Numbered from the stretch's first letter, positions 34,103 to 45,874 are shown. The stretch: 64,000 nt of DNA from Vreelandella olivaria (GCA_004295565.1 AP019416.1:2914001-2978000), one strand, 5' to 3'. Numbers and translations are program-made. Notes: a model not told the origin generated them from the sequence alone.

Positions 34103-34940
34103 TCAATCGGTGACTTCATCGCCACCAAAGTCGCTATCATCCTGGTCACTGTTGTCAAAGCCAGCGTCGTCAAAATCGCTGTCATCAAATTCGAAGGTTT
34201 CGCTGGCAAGGGGTCATCGCCCAACTCTCCATCGCTTACCTCAAATTGGCGGCTCTGTAAGTAAGCATCACGAATAAAGCGGTAGCGATCACCACGAATT
34301 AACGCTTCCTGGTCAAGCAAACCCGCCCGAATATCGATCACATTTAGCGCGGTAAGGCTCAGTCGAACGGCGTCGTCGTCTACGTAATACAACGGATACG
34401 ACGTCATATCAGCAGGTAAACCGGTGGTGTCCCGCAGCGTGCTGGGGCCCAACAAAGGCAGCACCAAATAGCGGGAATCTTGCCAGCCCCACACGGCCAG
34501 TGTTTGGCCGAAATCTTCTTTATCCGCCGTAATTTCCATTAGAGTGGCATAATCTAACAACCCACCAATGCCTACCGTAGAGTTAATCAAAAACCGCGAT
34601 GTGGCGAGGCCTGCATTTGCTGGCTTGCCCTGCAGCAGGCTATTCAGCGCGGTACGCACCTCACCTAAGTTGGAGAAAAAATTACCCACCCCTGTCTCCA
34701 CTGGATCTGGAGTAACGGTGCGATAACCTTTTGCCACCGGCTTGAGCGCATAGCGATCCAGCACGTCGTTAAACGCAAATACCTTGCGGTTAAAGCCCTC
34801 CCAAGGATCTTCGGGAGCAGCTTTTTCCGCCATTTGCGTGCTGGCACAACCACCATTGCGAGTAACGTCACCAGCAGTAGCGGCAACCCTTTGCTGCGCA
34901 GCGAGCGCGCAGGTTTCACGTTATTAAACCACTGCCACAT
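34103..34940 (-). CDS. mlaA: MlaA (VacJ) outer-membrane phospholipid-transport lipoprotein, two frameshifts
   Basis: The N-terminus MWQWFNNVKPARSLRSKGLP runs into a hydrophobic signal. After a shift near 34850 a GGCASTQMAEKAAPEDPWEG stretch gives the lipobox cysteine and mature start. The body has GFNRKVFAFNDVLDRYALKP, VGNFFSNLGEVRTALNSLLQ and YLVLPLLGPSTLRDTTGLPA, all MlaA hallmarks. After a second shift near 34210 the tail is strongly acidic (SETFEFDDSDFDDAGFDNSD then more Asp). MlaA removes phospholipid from the outer leaflet with MlaC and MlaFEDB, which are not in this window. Confidence 0.9.
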
Positions 34941-34981
34941 GACATTTTCCTTTTCCAATTGCCTAGCACTTTTACGTACAT

Positions 34982-36103
34982 CTACAAACGACGGATAACC
35001 ACACTGCCCGCACTGTAGCCCGCCCCGAAGGAGCAGATCACACCAATATCACCCTCTACAAGCTCGTCATGGTGAAGGTGAAAGGCGATGACAGAACCCG
35101 CTGAACTGGTATTGGCGTAACGATCCAAAATGATCGGCGCCTGTGTTTCACTCGGGTCATAGCCCAATACTTTGCGGGCAATCAAGTCGTTCATATGCCG
35201 GTTAGCCTGGTGTAACCACATACGTTTAAGATCACTACCGGTTAACTCCAGGGAGGCCAGGTGATCGGTGATCAATTTAGCCACCATTGGGCAAACTTCT
35301 CTAAACACCCGCCGCCCTTCCTGCACAAACAGTTTATCCAACGCCAGTGGATCGCTGTCCGTTACGCGGTTAAGAAAGCCTGCGTTATTGCGGATCGCGT
35401 TGGAAAACTGGGTGACCAGGCGTGTGCCAAGAACTTCAAACTGCTCACTGGCTACCGCAACGGCGCTATTTTCCAGTACTACTGCTGTGCAAGCATCGCC
35501 GAAAATGAAGTGGCTGTCACGGTCTCGGAAGTTGAGATGCGCCGAGCAGATTTCCGGATTGACCACCAGAGCGCGCTTAACACTGCCGGAGGCTATGGCG
35601 TTGGCAGCCGTTTCAATGGCAAAGGTCGCTGAACTACAGGCGACATTCATATCAAACCCATAGCCGCTTGTACCCAGGGCCTGCTGCACTTCCACCGCCA
35701 CGGCAGGGTAGGCACGCTCCAGGTTTGAGCAGGCGACAATGACCAGTTCAATGTCAGTTGCGTCCACCTGAGCGGCGGCCAGCGCCTGCCGCGCAGCAGC
35801 GGTTGCCATCTCGCACTGGATAGAGGGTTCGTCGTTGCCCCGCTGCGGCAGTTTAGGCCGCATACGCTGTGGGTCAAGGATTCCAGACGCATCGAGCACG
35901 TAGCGGCTCTTAATTCCGGAGGCTTTTTCGATAAATTCACTGCTGGAATGCGCCAGCGGTTCGCGCTCACCACGCTGAATCGCATCGGCATACTGCGCAT
36001 TTTCAGCGTCTACCCAAGCATTAAATGCTGCCACCAGGGCCGCATTATCAATGGCGTGTTCCGGTGTATAGAGCCCTGTACCGGTTATCACCACATGTGT
36101 CAT
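34982..36103 (-). CDS. Beta-ketoacyl-ACP synthase III-like enzyme (FabH family)
   Basis: This intact 373-residue thiolase-fold protein has nucleophile Cys156 in FDMNVACSSATFAIE, His in MWLHQANRHMNDLIA and Asn in LDRYANTSSAGSVIAFH, the Cys-His-Asn triad of FabH. It is longer than classical FabH (about 320 residues) because of an insert around residues 30-95. That resembles the divergent Pseudomonas FabH-like enzyme that primes fatty-acid synthesis from medium acyl-CoA released by beta-oxidation (my recollection of PA3286). The substrate here is not proven. It lies upstream of mlaA on the same strand with 41 bases between, so it may share transcription. Confidence 0.85.
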   Translation of the reverse strand: MTHVVITGTGLYTPEHAIDNAALVAAFNAWVDAENAQYADAIQRGEREPLAHSSSEFIEKASGIKSRYVLDASGILDPQRMRPKLPQRGNDEPSIQCEMATAAARQALAAAQVDATDIELVIVACSNLERAYPAVAVEVQQALGTSGYGFDMNVACSSATFAIETAANAIASGSVKRALVVNPEICSAHLNFRDRDSHFIFGDACTAVVLENSAVAVASEQFEVLGTRLVTQFSNAIRNNAGFLNRVTDSDPLALDKLFVQEGRRVFREVCPMVAKLITDHLASLELTGSDLKRMWLHQANRHMNDLIARKVLGYDPSETQAPIILDRYANTSSAGSVIAFHLHHDELVEGDIGVICSFGAGYSAGSVVIRRL

Positions 36104-36229
36104 GCCAATCTCCTCTAAGCGGCTTGCCGACGTGACCGGCCATCAATGTAGCGTGCAACTTACGGCGAACCATCACGTTACTGTGTGCGTAAAATAGCGG
36201 TTTTTCCAGCAACTTTTTTCAACCCCTAG

Positions 36230-39200
36230 CTAAACGCTAGTGATCTCTTGCCAGCGTTTTTCCAGTCGTTTTACCGACACCATCATGCTCGTCCCCAACT
36301 GCTGCGCAAATAGCGACACTCTCAACTCTTGCAACCACCAGCCAAAAGCGACCAGTTCCGGGTCTTCCACCCGTCCGCGCCGCTCGCTTTCACGGCGGGC
36401 ATCGAAGCGGGCCTCTAATGACTGGACATCCTGCATCATCATTTGATCACGACCACGTTCACGGGCGGCTTTTTCAAGCCGAATCAGCGCCGCTTCGGTG
36501 TAGCGGGGGTATTCGTCCAGCCAGGCGCCAGCATCGCGAATAAAGCCGGGATACACCAAGCGCTGCATCTGCGCGCTAACATCGCTGTACACCAGCGCCA
36601 GGGCAAAATTGAGTTTCCCTTTGAGCACTTTACTGACCGCTAAATGGCCTTGTAATGCGGCCTCTACTCGAATCAGGAGGGCTTTTGCTTCGTCTACCAG
36701 CAGGCCCTGAGTAGCATCTAGGCGCTGGTTAAACTCCTCTTCCGAGCGCGGCAAGGGGTGCTGAGCCACTACCTGGGTAAACACCGCCAGCAGCAGGTCA
36801 TCAATCAAAGCTTGCTTACTGCCTACTTTTGCAAACAGCAGTGCGCACTTCTCGACACCCGGCAGTTGCTTAATCGCTTTAACCTGTTCGGGCCGTTTGG
36901 CAATGCCCAGCCGGGCGATGCCCTCCTGGTGGGCGGCATCCGCTTTTGCCGGGTGATCAAACAGCGCTACCTTGAACTCGTTGGCGTCAGTTGCAACCAA
37001 TGCAGGATACGCCTCTACGCGAATGCCTGCCTGGGTGGTGACCCGTGAGGCAGGCAGCGGCTCTTTGGGTAGTCCGGCAACCGCGGGCTCATGGCTAACC
37101 TGTTCGGCCAGCGCCTGGGCCCCTGCGCTGGCGGCTGCTTCAAAGCGCTGCTCCAAGGCGCGCAGATCGCGCCCTGGCCCAGGGTTTCCCCGCGTGATCG
37201 ACCACGCGAATATTCATGATCAGATGCGGTTCGAGCAGATCCAGGCGCCAGTCGTCGGGATGCACACGTGTCGATGTCCGGCGGCGAATGAACTCACCCA
37301 AGGCTTCGGTTAACGGGCGCTGATCGGGCACCAGGGTTTCCAACGCCGCATCCACCCAATCAGGTATTGGTACCACCTGACGGCGAATGCTTTTAGGTAA
37401 CGATTTTAGCAGCGCGATACACTTTTCACGCAGCAGCCCCGGCACCAGCCACTCCAGGGCATGCACCGGCAGTTGGGGCAGCATGGCGGCGGGAACGGTC
37501 AGGGTAACACCATCATCCTCGGCTTCAGGGTCAAAGTGGTAGCTGACCGGATAGGCCACGCCCGCCAGAATCAAATGATCCGGATACTGCGCCTGGGTGA
37601 CGTCGTCAGCATCCCGCGCCTTAAGCGAATCAATATCGAAGTGGAGTAATTGCGGGTCTTGCTGCTCGGCCTGTTTGCGCCAGTGCTCAAAGCCTTTGCC
37701 GTTAACGATCTCTGCCGGAATCCGCTGGTCGTAAAAATCATACAGGGTGTCTTCATCGACCAGAATGTCCCGCCGCCGAGCACGATCTTCCAGCGCTTCC
37801 ACTTCATCGATCAGCGCGCGGTTATGGGCAAAGAAGGCACCTTTGGTGTGAAACTCCCCTTCCACCAGCGCACGACGAATAAACAGCTCCCGGGATTCCT
37901 GGGGAGCGATTGGCCCGTAGTGCACCCGGCGTCGCGCCACAATCGGTAGGCCAAACAGCGTTACCTGCTCAAAGGCCACGACCTGAGCGCGTTTCATTTC
38001 CCAGTGAGGTTCGCTGTAGCTGCGCTTAACCAAATGCTGCGCCTGGGGTTCGATCCACTGGGGGTCGATTTTGGCCACGGTGCGGGCAAACAGTTTGGAG
38101 GTTTCTACCATCTCGAACGCCATGATCCACTTGGGCGACTTCTTGGCTAACCCTGAACCGGGATGGATCATAAACTTGCGGTTGCGGGCACCCAGGTACT
38201 CGCGGTTTTCCACCAGCGTGCCCAGGTTGGAGAGCAGCCCCGAAAGTAGCGCCTGATGCACCTTGCCCGAGGTTTTACGTCGCGCTTGGCGCGCCTGCTC
38301 TTCGCTCTCGTCTTCGTTGCGGGGCGGCGGCGCGGGCACGTCGATATCCATATCGCGCAGCAGCTGGCGCAACTGGCGGAAGGTGTCGTGCCATTCGCGC
38401 ATACGCAGGTAGTTGATGTAGTGCTCGCGGCACCAGCGGCGCAGCTGATTACCTGAAAGCGCCTCACGGGCATTCTCAATGCCGTGCCAGAGGTTGAGCA
38501 AGGCGACAAAGTCGGAATCCGGGTCGTGCCAGCGCTGGTGTGCTTGGTCGGCGGCTTGGCGCTTGTCCGCCGGGCGGTCGCGGGGATCTTGGATGGCTAG
38601 CGCCGAGACGACGATCAGCACATCGCGCAGGCTGCCGACTTCGGCACCCGCCAGCACCATGCGCGCCAGGCGCGGGTCAATCGGCAGCCGTGCCAGCTTA
38701 CGACCCAGCGGAGAAAGGCGCTGTTTGTCGTCCACCGCGCCCAGCTCGAACAGTAGCCGAAAGCCGTCCTTAACAAAGCGGCTATCCGGCGGATCGACGA
38801 ACGGGAAGGCCTCGATATCGCCAAGCTTGAGCCCCAGCATCGACAAAATCACGGACGCTAAATTGGTGCGCTGGATTTCGGGATCGGTAAAGCCGGGCCG
38901 GAGAGAAAATCCTCTTCGCTGTAGAGGCGAATACACACGCCTTCGGCGATCCGCCCACAGCGCCCTTTACGCTGGTTGGCGCTGGCCTGGCTAACTGCTT
39001 CTACCGGCAGGCGCTGGATTTTGGAGCGGTAGCTATAGCGGCTGATACGTACGAGGCCCGGGTCGATCACATAGCGAATACCGGGTACGGTCAGCGAGGT
39101 TTCCGCGACGTTGGTGGCCAACACAATGCGCCGACCGCGGTGCGGCGCAAACACACGGTTCTGCTCTTCGTTGGAGAGTCTCGCGTAAAGCGGCAGAATT

Positions 39201-40245
39201 TCGGTACCTTTCAGCTCCGCACGGCGAAGGGTATCGGCGGTTTCGCGAATCTCGCGCTCACCGGGTAGAAATACCAGCACATCCCGTGGGCCGTGTAGCC
39301 AGCCCTTCTCCCGCTCGATCGCTTCAATCTCTTCCACCGCGTGGAGAATGCCCTCTTGCAGCGTGCGGTCTTCTTCATCGTCCTCGTCGCGTACCAGCGG
39401 CCGGTAGTGCACCTCAACGGGATAGGTGCGCCCGGTGACTTCCACCACCGGTGCAGGCGTCTTGGCGGTGCCGAAGTGCTTGGCAAAGCGCTCCACGTCG
39501 ATAGTCGCCGAGGTAATGATGACTTTTAGATCGGGCCGCTTGGGAAGCAGGCGTTTGAGATAGCCGAGCAGAAAGTCGATATTCAGGCTGCGCTCGTGGG
39601 CTTCATCAATAATGATCGTGTCGTAGCGCAGCAGCAGCGGGTCATGCTGGGTTTCGGCCAGCAAAATCCCGTCGGTCATTAGTTTGACCAGGGTCGTCGG
39701 GCTGCTCTGGTCGGTAAAGCGCACTTGGTAGCCCACCTGCTCGCCGAGAGAGACTTCCAGCTCTTCCGCCAGGCGACTGGCAACGCTGCGGGCAGCCAAG
39801 CGACGCGGTTGGGTGTGGCCAATTAAGCCACGGCGGCCCCGGCCCAGTTCCAAACACATTTTAGGCAACTGGGTGGTTTTACCAGAGCCGGTCTCCCCGC
39901 CACCACCACCACCTGATGATCGCGGATGGCGTTAATGATATCTTCCCGCCGTTCGACCACCGGCAGTTCCGGCGGGTAGTTGAGGGCGACCTGTTGGTTT
40001 TCACGTTGGCTGAGCTGCTGCTGGGCGCGACTAAGCTCGCGCTGCACTTCCTCCAGACCACGGCTAATCGGCTTGTTATCACGTAGGCGACGGTTTAAAC
40101 CGGCCAGCCGCCGCTCCAGCCGCTCTGCATCGCGCAGCATCACATCGCCCGCGGCCTGTTTCAGCGAGGCAAGACGTTGGCTATCGGTGGGGGCTGGGGA
40201 TGTGTCGGTGGTCACGATTGAGTCGGCTTCCATTCGCTTGGGCAT
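36230..40245 (-). CDS. hrpA: ATP-dependent RNA helicase HrpA, three frameshifts
   Basis: Four overlapping fragments span about 1,338 codons, the normal size of HrpA. The first (39823-40245) holds the N-terminal helix region and VVVV before the Walker A loop, which falls at the frame break near 39890. The second (38858-39868) has the DEAH box in [23 protein letters not shown] in [17 protein letters not shown] and motif VI ([12 protein letters not shown]). The third (37140-38936) has the ratchet/OB-fold part and the long HrpA C-terminal extension, which ends in the fourth fragment (36230-37156). HrpA is a 3'-5' DEAH helicase linked to mRNA processing and rescue of stalled ribosomes. Confidence 0.94.
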
Positions 40246-40280
40246 TTAACAAGAGATATTAATAACAGATATAAACAATC

Positions 40281-40300
40281 AACCCGCTCAATTGAGCGGG
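40281..40300. repeat. Perfect 20-bp palindrome ahead of hrpA
   Basis: ACCCGCTCAATTGAGCGGGT is fully self-complementary and sits 36 bases before the hrpA start. It may be a terminator remnant for fadD or a dimer operator; no T run follows. Confidence 0.6.
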
Positions 40301-40365
40301 TCGTATAGTGTAACGCCTTCAGCTCGGCGACGCCTAACCACAGTGCTTGTTGCGGTAGAGCAGTA

Positions 40366-40459
40366 CGAGGGCAGGCTTCCGCGAGGGCGCTGTGAACCCG
40401 TCCGTGGGCGCTACTTTCGCCGTCCCTGGGCGAAAGACCCTCGCTTCAACCTGCCCTCG
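40366..40459. repeat. REP-like intergenic hairpin element
   Basis: Outer arms CGAGGGCAGG (40366-40375) and CCTGCCCTCG (40450-40459) pair perfectly. Inside them GCGAGGG (40381-40387) pairs with CCCTCGC (40438-40444), giving a long interrupted stem. The central part has smaller inverted words (GTGAACCCGTCC, GGGCGCTACTTTCGCC). It looks like a dispersed repeated element of the genus rather than a gene. No ORF is credible in 40246-40485. Confidence 0.6.
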
Positions 40460-40485
40460 CCCTCTGACCAAACATTTGTATCTGA

Positions 40486-42152
40486 TTACGTTTTTGAGGG
40501 TTCTTCGTCACGCAGCTGACGGCGGAGCACTTTACCCACGTTGGTTTTGGGCAGTTCATCACGGAACTCGATGATCTTGGGCACCTTATAGCCAGTGAGC
40601 TCTTTTTTGCACCAATCGCGTAGCGTTTTCTCATCTAGCTGGTCATTTTTACTGACCACGAACAGTTTGATGGCTTCTCCGGCATTTTCATCCGGCACAC
40701 CGACCGCCGCAGACTCAAGCACATCCGGGTGGGCCGCCACAACATCTTCAACTTCATTGGGGTACACATTGAAGCCGGAGACCAGGATCATATCTTTTTG
40801 CGATCAACGATGCGAATGTAGCCATCATCCTGTAGCACCGCGATGTCGCCGGTGTGGAACCAGCCATCCTCATCAATGGCGTCGCGGGTTTCGTCTTCGC
40901 GCTGCCAGTAGCCTTTCATCACCTGCGGCCCTTGCACGCAGAGTTCTCCCGGCTCGCCCAGTGCCACGTCATTACCGTCGCCATCGACGACTTTTACCGC
41001 GGTGCCCGCCACGGGCTTACCGATAGTGCCCAGTTGGATCGCATCGGTGGGATTAAAACTAACGATGGGCGACGTTTCGGTCAGCCCATACCCCTCAGCG
41101 ATCGGGCAACCGGTAGTGGTTTCCCAGCGCTGCGCCGCTGCTTTGGTCAGCGCCATACCACCGGAAATCGTCAGCTTCAATTTGGAAAAATCGAGCTGCT
41201 TGAAATCGTCGCGATTACATAGCGCATTAAACAGCGTATTGAGGCCGATAAAAGCGCTAAAGGGCAGCCCCTTGAGCTCTTTGACAAAACCATCCAGGTC
41301 GCGAGGGTTGGTGATCAGCAGCGAGTGGTTGCCGGTTTCCATCAAAAACAGACAGTTAACCGTAAAGGTGTAAATGTGATAAACCGGAAGCGGTGCGATA
41401 ACCAGCTCTTCGCCATCGGTCAGATGAGGCCCAATCGCTTCACGCGCTTGCAGCATATTGGCGATGAGGTTGCGATGGGTCAGCATTGCCCCCTTTGGCA
41501 TCCCCGTGGTGCCGCCGGTGTATTGAAGAGCGGCTAAATCATCTGGACTTCTTTTGACCTCGCTATGGCTTAGCGAGGCGCCTTTTAGCGCATCGCGAAA
41601 ACCAATCGCATTTGGCAAAGAATAAGCAGGCACCATTTTCTTAACGTGCTTAACCACTGCGTTGATTAGCCAGCGCTTGGGAACGTCATGCAAATCGGCT
41701 AGCTGGGTGACGATAACGTGTTTGATCTCTGTTTTATCGAGCACTTTCTCCAGCTTGTCCGCCATATTGGCCAAAATCACAATGGCTTTAGCGTTGGAGT
41801 CCTTGAACTGATGGGCCATTTCCCGCTCGGTGTATAGCGGGTTGGTGTTAACCACCACCAAGCCTGCCCGTAGCGCGCCAAAAACCGCTACCGGAAACTG
41901 CAGCACATTGGGCAACTGAATGGCGATACGATCTCCGGGGACGAGGTCGGTTTCATGCTGCAGCCAAGCAGCAAACTGCGCAGAGAAGCGGTCAAGGTCA
42001 GCGAAAGTGAGCGTTTTTCCCATACAGGAAAAAGCGGGCTTGTCCTTAAAACGTGCTACTGCGTGATGAAAAACATCCGTGACTGAATCGTACTGATCCA
42101 ACCCTTCAAGCGCTGGGCCACGTAAAACGGCGGCGTTGGCGTGTTCGCTCAT
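40486..42152 (-). CDS. fadD: Long-chain fatty-acid CoA ligase FadD, one frameshift
   Basis: The start [20 protein letters not shown] at 42152 leads into an ANL ligase with the P-loop motif [29 protein letters not shown], the FadD signature [20 protein letters not shown] and the catalytic lysine in [17 protein letters not shown]. The break near 40790 lies in an A run: five A are present where Asp-Arg-Lys-Lys-Asp-Met needs six. The length of about 556 residues is typical. It activates exogenous long-chain fatty acids for beta-oxidation. A PsrA-type box lies about 125 bases upstream. Confidence 0.95.
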
Positions 42153-42276
42153 GGGCAATCTCCGCTATTGACGTCGGCGTAAGTCACCGACCTTGTTGTT
42201 GTCGCTAGGCTTGGTCTGAAAAATTGGTTAAGAAGCACAACGATATACGACCTACAACAGGCTGTAAAACGATCGA

Positions 42277-42294
42277 TTGAAACTTACGTTTCAA
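42277..42294. promoter_or_regulatory. PsrA-type operator upstream of fadD
   Basis: TTGAAACTTACGTTTCAA matches GAAAC-N4-GTTTC, the same class of site as 9993-10012. It lies 125 bases ahead of the fadD start. The rest of 42159-42385 shows no gene. Confidence 0.7.
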
Positions 42295-42385
42295 CTTTAG
42301 CCCATAGTCCAAATTGTTATAGTCCAGATCGTTTATCGCTTCCTTTTTCTGCAGCTTATCTCATCCAATTTAGTAGATCGCTTCC

Positions 42386-43164
42386 TTATGGACAGTAACG
42401 CGCCTGAATTTCTCCATGGCGCCAGACTAATAGCTCACCCGGCACCATGCGCTGCCAAGCTTCGTTGTGCGTGAGCGGTTCAGTGGCAATCACGGAAACG
42501 ATGTCGTCAGGGGTGGTATGTTCGGCAAAATTCACCGTCATCTCAGCGTCGGAGAGTTCTGCCTCGCCAAAAGGTGCGCAACGGGTAATATGCGCGAGTT
42601 TCGTGGCGCAAAACGTATACAAGTAGCCGCCATCGGAGAGCAGCATATTAAATACCCCCAACGCTCTTAGCTGCTCGCACAGCTGGTGCAAATGCTCCCA
42701 AAGCGTTGTGGGATCAGCGGGCGGAGTAGAAAAGGAGCGGCGTAGCTCCCCCATTAGCCAGCAAAAGGCGTGCTCACTATCAGTGCTGCCAACCGGGGTG
42801 TAGTGGCCCAGCGTTAGGCTCTCCCAGCCACTTAATTGGCCATTGTGAGCATAGCACCAAGGTCGCCCCACATTTCCCGGGTGAAAGGATGAGTATTAGC
42901 GAGCTTTACGCCTCCCACATTGGCTTGGCGAATGTGGCTAATCACCACATTGGACTTAATCGGGTAGTCGCAAATCAGCCGGGCGATGGGCGAATCCACA
43001 GAGGGATGGGGATCGCGAAAATCGCGGTAGCCGCCCTCTTCGTAGAAGGCGATTCCCCAGCCGTCTCGATGGGGGCCAGTGCCGCCCCCGCGGTGCAAAA
43101 AGCCCGAGAAGCTAAAGCAGATATCAGTGGGCACATTGGCGCTCATACCCAGCAGTTCACACAT
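42386..43164 (-). CDS. yafJ: YafJ-type class II glutamine amidotransferase, one frameshift
   Basis: The N-terminal cysteine nucleophile follows the initiator Met ([20 protein letters not shown]). Next come [20 protein letters not shown] and [20 protein letters not shown], the glutamine-binding region. After a break near 42840 the protein continues with [31 protein letters not shown] and ends with [12 protein letters not shown]. This is a stand-alone glutaminase domain of about 258 residues, like YafJ, whose amide acceptor is unknown. It is not part of a recognisable operon here. Confidence 0.88.
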
Positions 43165-43227
43165 ACGCTTTACACATATGATTCATACATACAACTCTAG
43201 ACACCCAGACAGTGTTCAAACGTGGCA

Positions 43228-43653
43228 TTAACCAATTACCGGTTCACGGCGGCGTGGTGATTCGCTCTCATCGCTGCTCTCGTCTTCCTGAACGACGTAC
43301 TCATCGCTCCCAGGACGGCGCCACCACCACAGGGCAATGCCAATCAGTGCGCCTAACGTCATACCCAGCACTAGCCACATCAGCCCGCCACGAAGCGCCG
43401 CGCCGTTGTGCTCAAACAAGCCAACGGCTGCCACCATCGCCGACGGCGCCCAACCGGTATAGAATTCACCCTCTTCTATTAGCGGCAACCGGAAAGTGGC
43501 GGGTGCCCAGATCGCCCCAGCGACCATCCAGGTTAGCACCAGTCGTGGCAAGCGAGGCAGAAAAGTAAACGCAAAATAGACTGCGACAATGACTAACAGC
43601 GACAGCCCGTAATAACTCAACCACAGTAGTGGCGTTGAATTTGCAAACAGCAT
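43228..43653 (-). CDS. Conserved membrane protein of unknown function
   Basis: This intact protein of about 141 residues starts MLFANSTPLLWLSYYGLSLL. It has about four hydrophobic segments: residues 8-30, 38-52, a weaker one around 72-85, and LMWLVLGMTLGALIGIALWW. A positively charged turn (RRPGSDEYV) and a highly acidic cytoplasmic tail (EDESSDESESPRRREPVIG) follow. I recognise no family. The start at 43653 is preferred to an ATG four codons upstream because it fits the first helix better. Downstream of it on the minus strand is the YafJ gene. Confidence 0.7.
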   Translation of the reverse strand: MLFANSTPLLWLSYYGLSLLVIVAVYFAFTFLPRLPRLVLTWMVAGAIWAPATFRLPLIEEGEFYTGWAPSAMVAAVGLFEHNGAALRGGLMWLVLGMTLGALIGIALWWWRRPGSDEYVVQEDESSDESESPRRREPVIG

Positions 43654-43714
43654 AATACCCCTCATATGGGTGAGCTCACCCGACGTTGATTTCCGTTATG
43701 GTACCTATCAATTT

Positions 43715-45812
43715 ATGAAAGCACAGCAAGGCATACATTCAGGCTTACCCGCTGCACGCTATTATCGCGCTAATGACCCAAAATGGCACTGGTTGGAGAA
43801 CCGCGACGACCCACAGGTAAACGCCTTTTAGAGGCCGCCAACCAGCAACAAGCCGATTGGTTTGCGCCCCTTGCCCCGCTGGAAGAAGCGCTATACCAGA
43901 GCCACTTGTCACGCCGCGAATTAGCCGTGACCAGCCTTAAGACAACGCTTGACCACTTCACGTTCTGGAACGAGACCGGCGCTGACGATGACTACCCCTG
44001 CTGGTGGCGCCACCCCAATCACCAGCCTGAACAGCACGAATGCTTTTTTTGACGTTAGAGCTCGCGCCGCCGAGCACGACTTTTACGACATGGGCGATAT
44101 GGCGCTGTCATCCGACGAGCAGTGGTTGGCCTGGACAGAAGATACTCAGGGCGAGGAGCGTTTTACCCTGTGGTTGAAAGCACTGCCTAACGGGGCACCC
44201 GTGCAACTGTTAAGCGATATTGGTGCGGGGCTTTGCTGGGCAGAAGATCAAACTGACAACACAGCGACGCTGCTGTTCACCCGGTTTGACGACACTCAGC
44301 GCCCCGACAGCGTTTGGCGGCTTTCGCTTTCACTGATGGAGCCTGACGCTTCACATGCACCAGTATTGGTGCTTCGAGAAGAGATCCTGAGTTTTGGCTC
44401 GGTATTGGCAAAACGCGCTCGCGGTCGTGGCTGCTACTCGAAAGTGGCTCAAAAGACACCAGTGAAATTCACCTGCTCCCCGCCCACTCGCCAGATGCAG
44501 TGCCGACGTGTATCCAGCCGCGCCAACCGGGGGTTGAGTACAGCATTGATCACCGACCAGGCAGTTTTTATCGTCTGCATAACCAGGCTGGCGCTCACTT
44601 CCAACTCGATTTTCTGTCGGAAAACCAGCTTGGCCAGTCCCCATTAAATTGGCAAACGTTAATCGCCCACCGTGAAGAAGCCACCCTGGAAGGCGTTGAT
44701 GCGTTCTCTTGGGGGCTGATGCTGGCCGAGCGTGATCACGCCCAGGCGCAAGTGCGTTTGCGGCGTTTACTTTTCGATGCCCAGCACAGCTGTACGCTGG
44801 ATGAGTACCTGGCGCTGCCCGAACAACCCTGTTCGCAGATGCTGGAAGATGCGCCGCACTTTGACACACAGGTGTTGCGACTGCGCGAAGAGTCGTTTAC
44901 CCAGCCGCCCAGTTGGTTCGCACTTGATCTCACCAACGGCGAGCGGACGCTGCTGAAACGGGCACCTGTTTACGGCAATTTACAGCCGGAGCAGTTAATC
45001 AGTCGCCGCCTTTGGGCTACCAGTAGCGATGGCGAGCAAGTGCCCGTATCGGTGGTGATGCGCGCCGATCTGGCAGAGCAGCCCTGCCCACACTGCTATA
45101 TGGCTACGGTGCCTACGGTGACGCGCTCGACCCCTGGTTCTCGATCGCCCGGCTGGAACTGCTTGAACGCGGTGCGGCCTTTGCCGTTGCACATGTGCGC
45201 GGCGGTGGCGAACGCGGCGAACCCTGGTATTTAAACGGTAAAATGGAGCATAAGGAAAACAGTTTTAATGACTTCCTGGCCGCGCGTGAAGCACTTGTCG
45301 AACAGGGTGTCAGCGACGCTCAACGAATAGCAGCCTATGGCGCCAGCGCTGGTGGGTTGCTGGTCGGCACCTGTATTAATCGTGCGCCGGAAAAGTTTTG
45401 CGCTGCTCTGCTGGATGTACCTTTCTTAGATGTGTTTCGCACGATGCAAAACCCTGAGCTACCGCTAACCACTGCGGAGTACAGCGAGTGGGGCAATCCT
45501 GAAGAGCCAGAGGTCGCTGCACGAATAGCCGCTTACTCGCCCATGGATAATATCCAGCCCCAGGCCTACCCGGCCCTGTGGATTGAGGGCAGTTGGTTTG
45601 ATACCCGGGTCAGCTACTGGGAACCCGCCAAGTTTTATGCCCAGGTGGCACAACAGCAGCAGGGGTCAGCGCCCATTTTGATGCGTACCGATATGAGCAG
45701 TGGCCACGGCGGCGCGTCCGGCCGCTTCAAAGCCTGGCGTGATACCGCACGGCAAGATGCGTTTATTCTTTGGGCGCTGGGCCTGAGCGCGAAAACGCTG
45801 CCAACCGCTTAA
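43715..45812 (+). CDS. Prolyl oligopeptidase-family peptidase (oligopeptidase B-like), three or more frameshifts
   Basis: The ATG at 43715 opens MKAQQGIHSGLPAARYYRAN and the WHWLENRDDPQVNAF segment typical of this family, before a break near 43830. The beta-propeller part follows in further frames with DMGDMALSSDEQWLAWTEDT. A shift near 44388 is explained by a lost G in GAGGATCCT. The catalytic domain has VRGGGERGEPWYLNGKMEHK, nucleophile Ser in AAYGASAGGLLVGT (Ser codon 45345-45347) and His in SSGHGGASGRF. Length of about 699 residues fits protease II. Such enzymes cut after basic residues in short peptides in the cytoplasm. Confidence 0.9.
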
Positions 45813-45842
45813 CGTCCAAGCCCAGATTAAAGTGCCCATCCG

Positions 45843-45874
45843 CCTGCTGTGCTATGCCAATCACAGCAGGTTTT
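45843..45874 (+). terminator. Terminator-like hairpin after the peptidase gene
   Basis: Arms CCTGCTGTG (45843-45851) and CACAGCAGG (45862-45870) are followed by TTTT on the plus strand, 30 bases after the peptidase stop. The remaining stretch to 46029 shows no gene. Confidence 0.75.
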
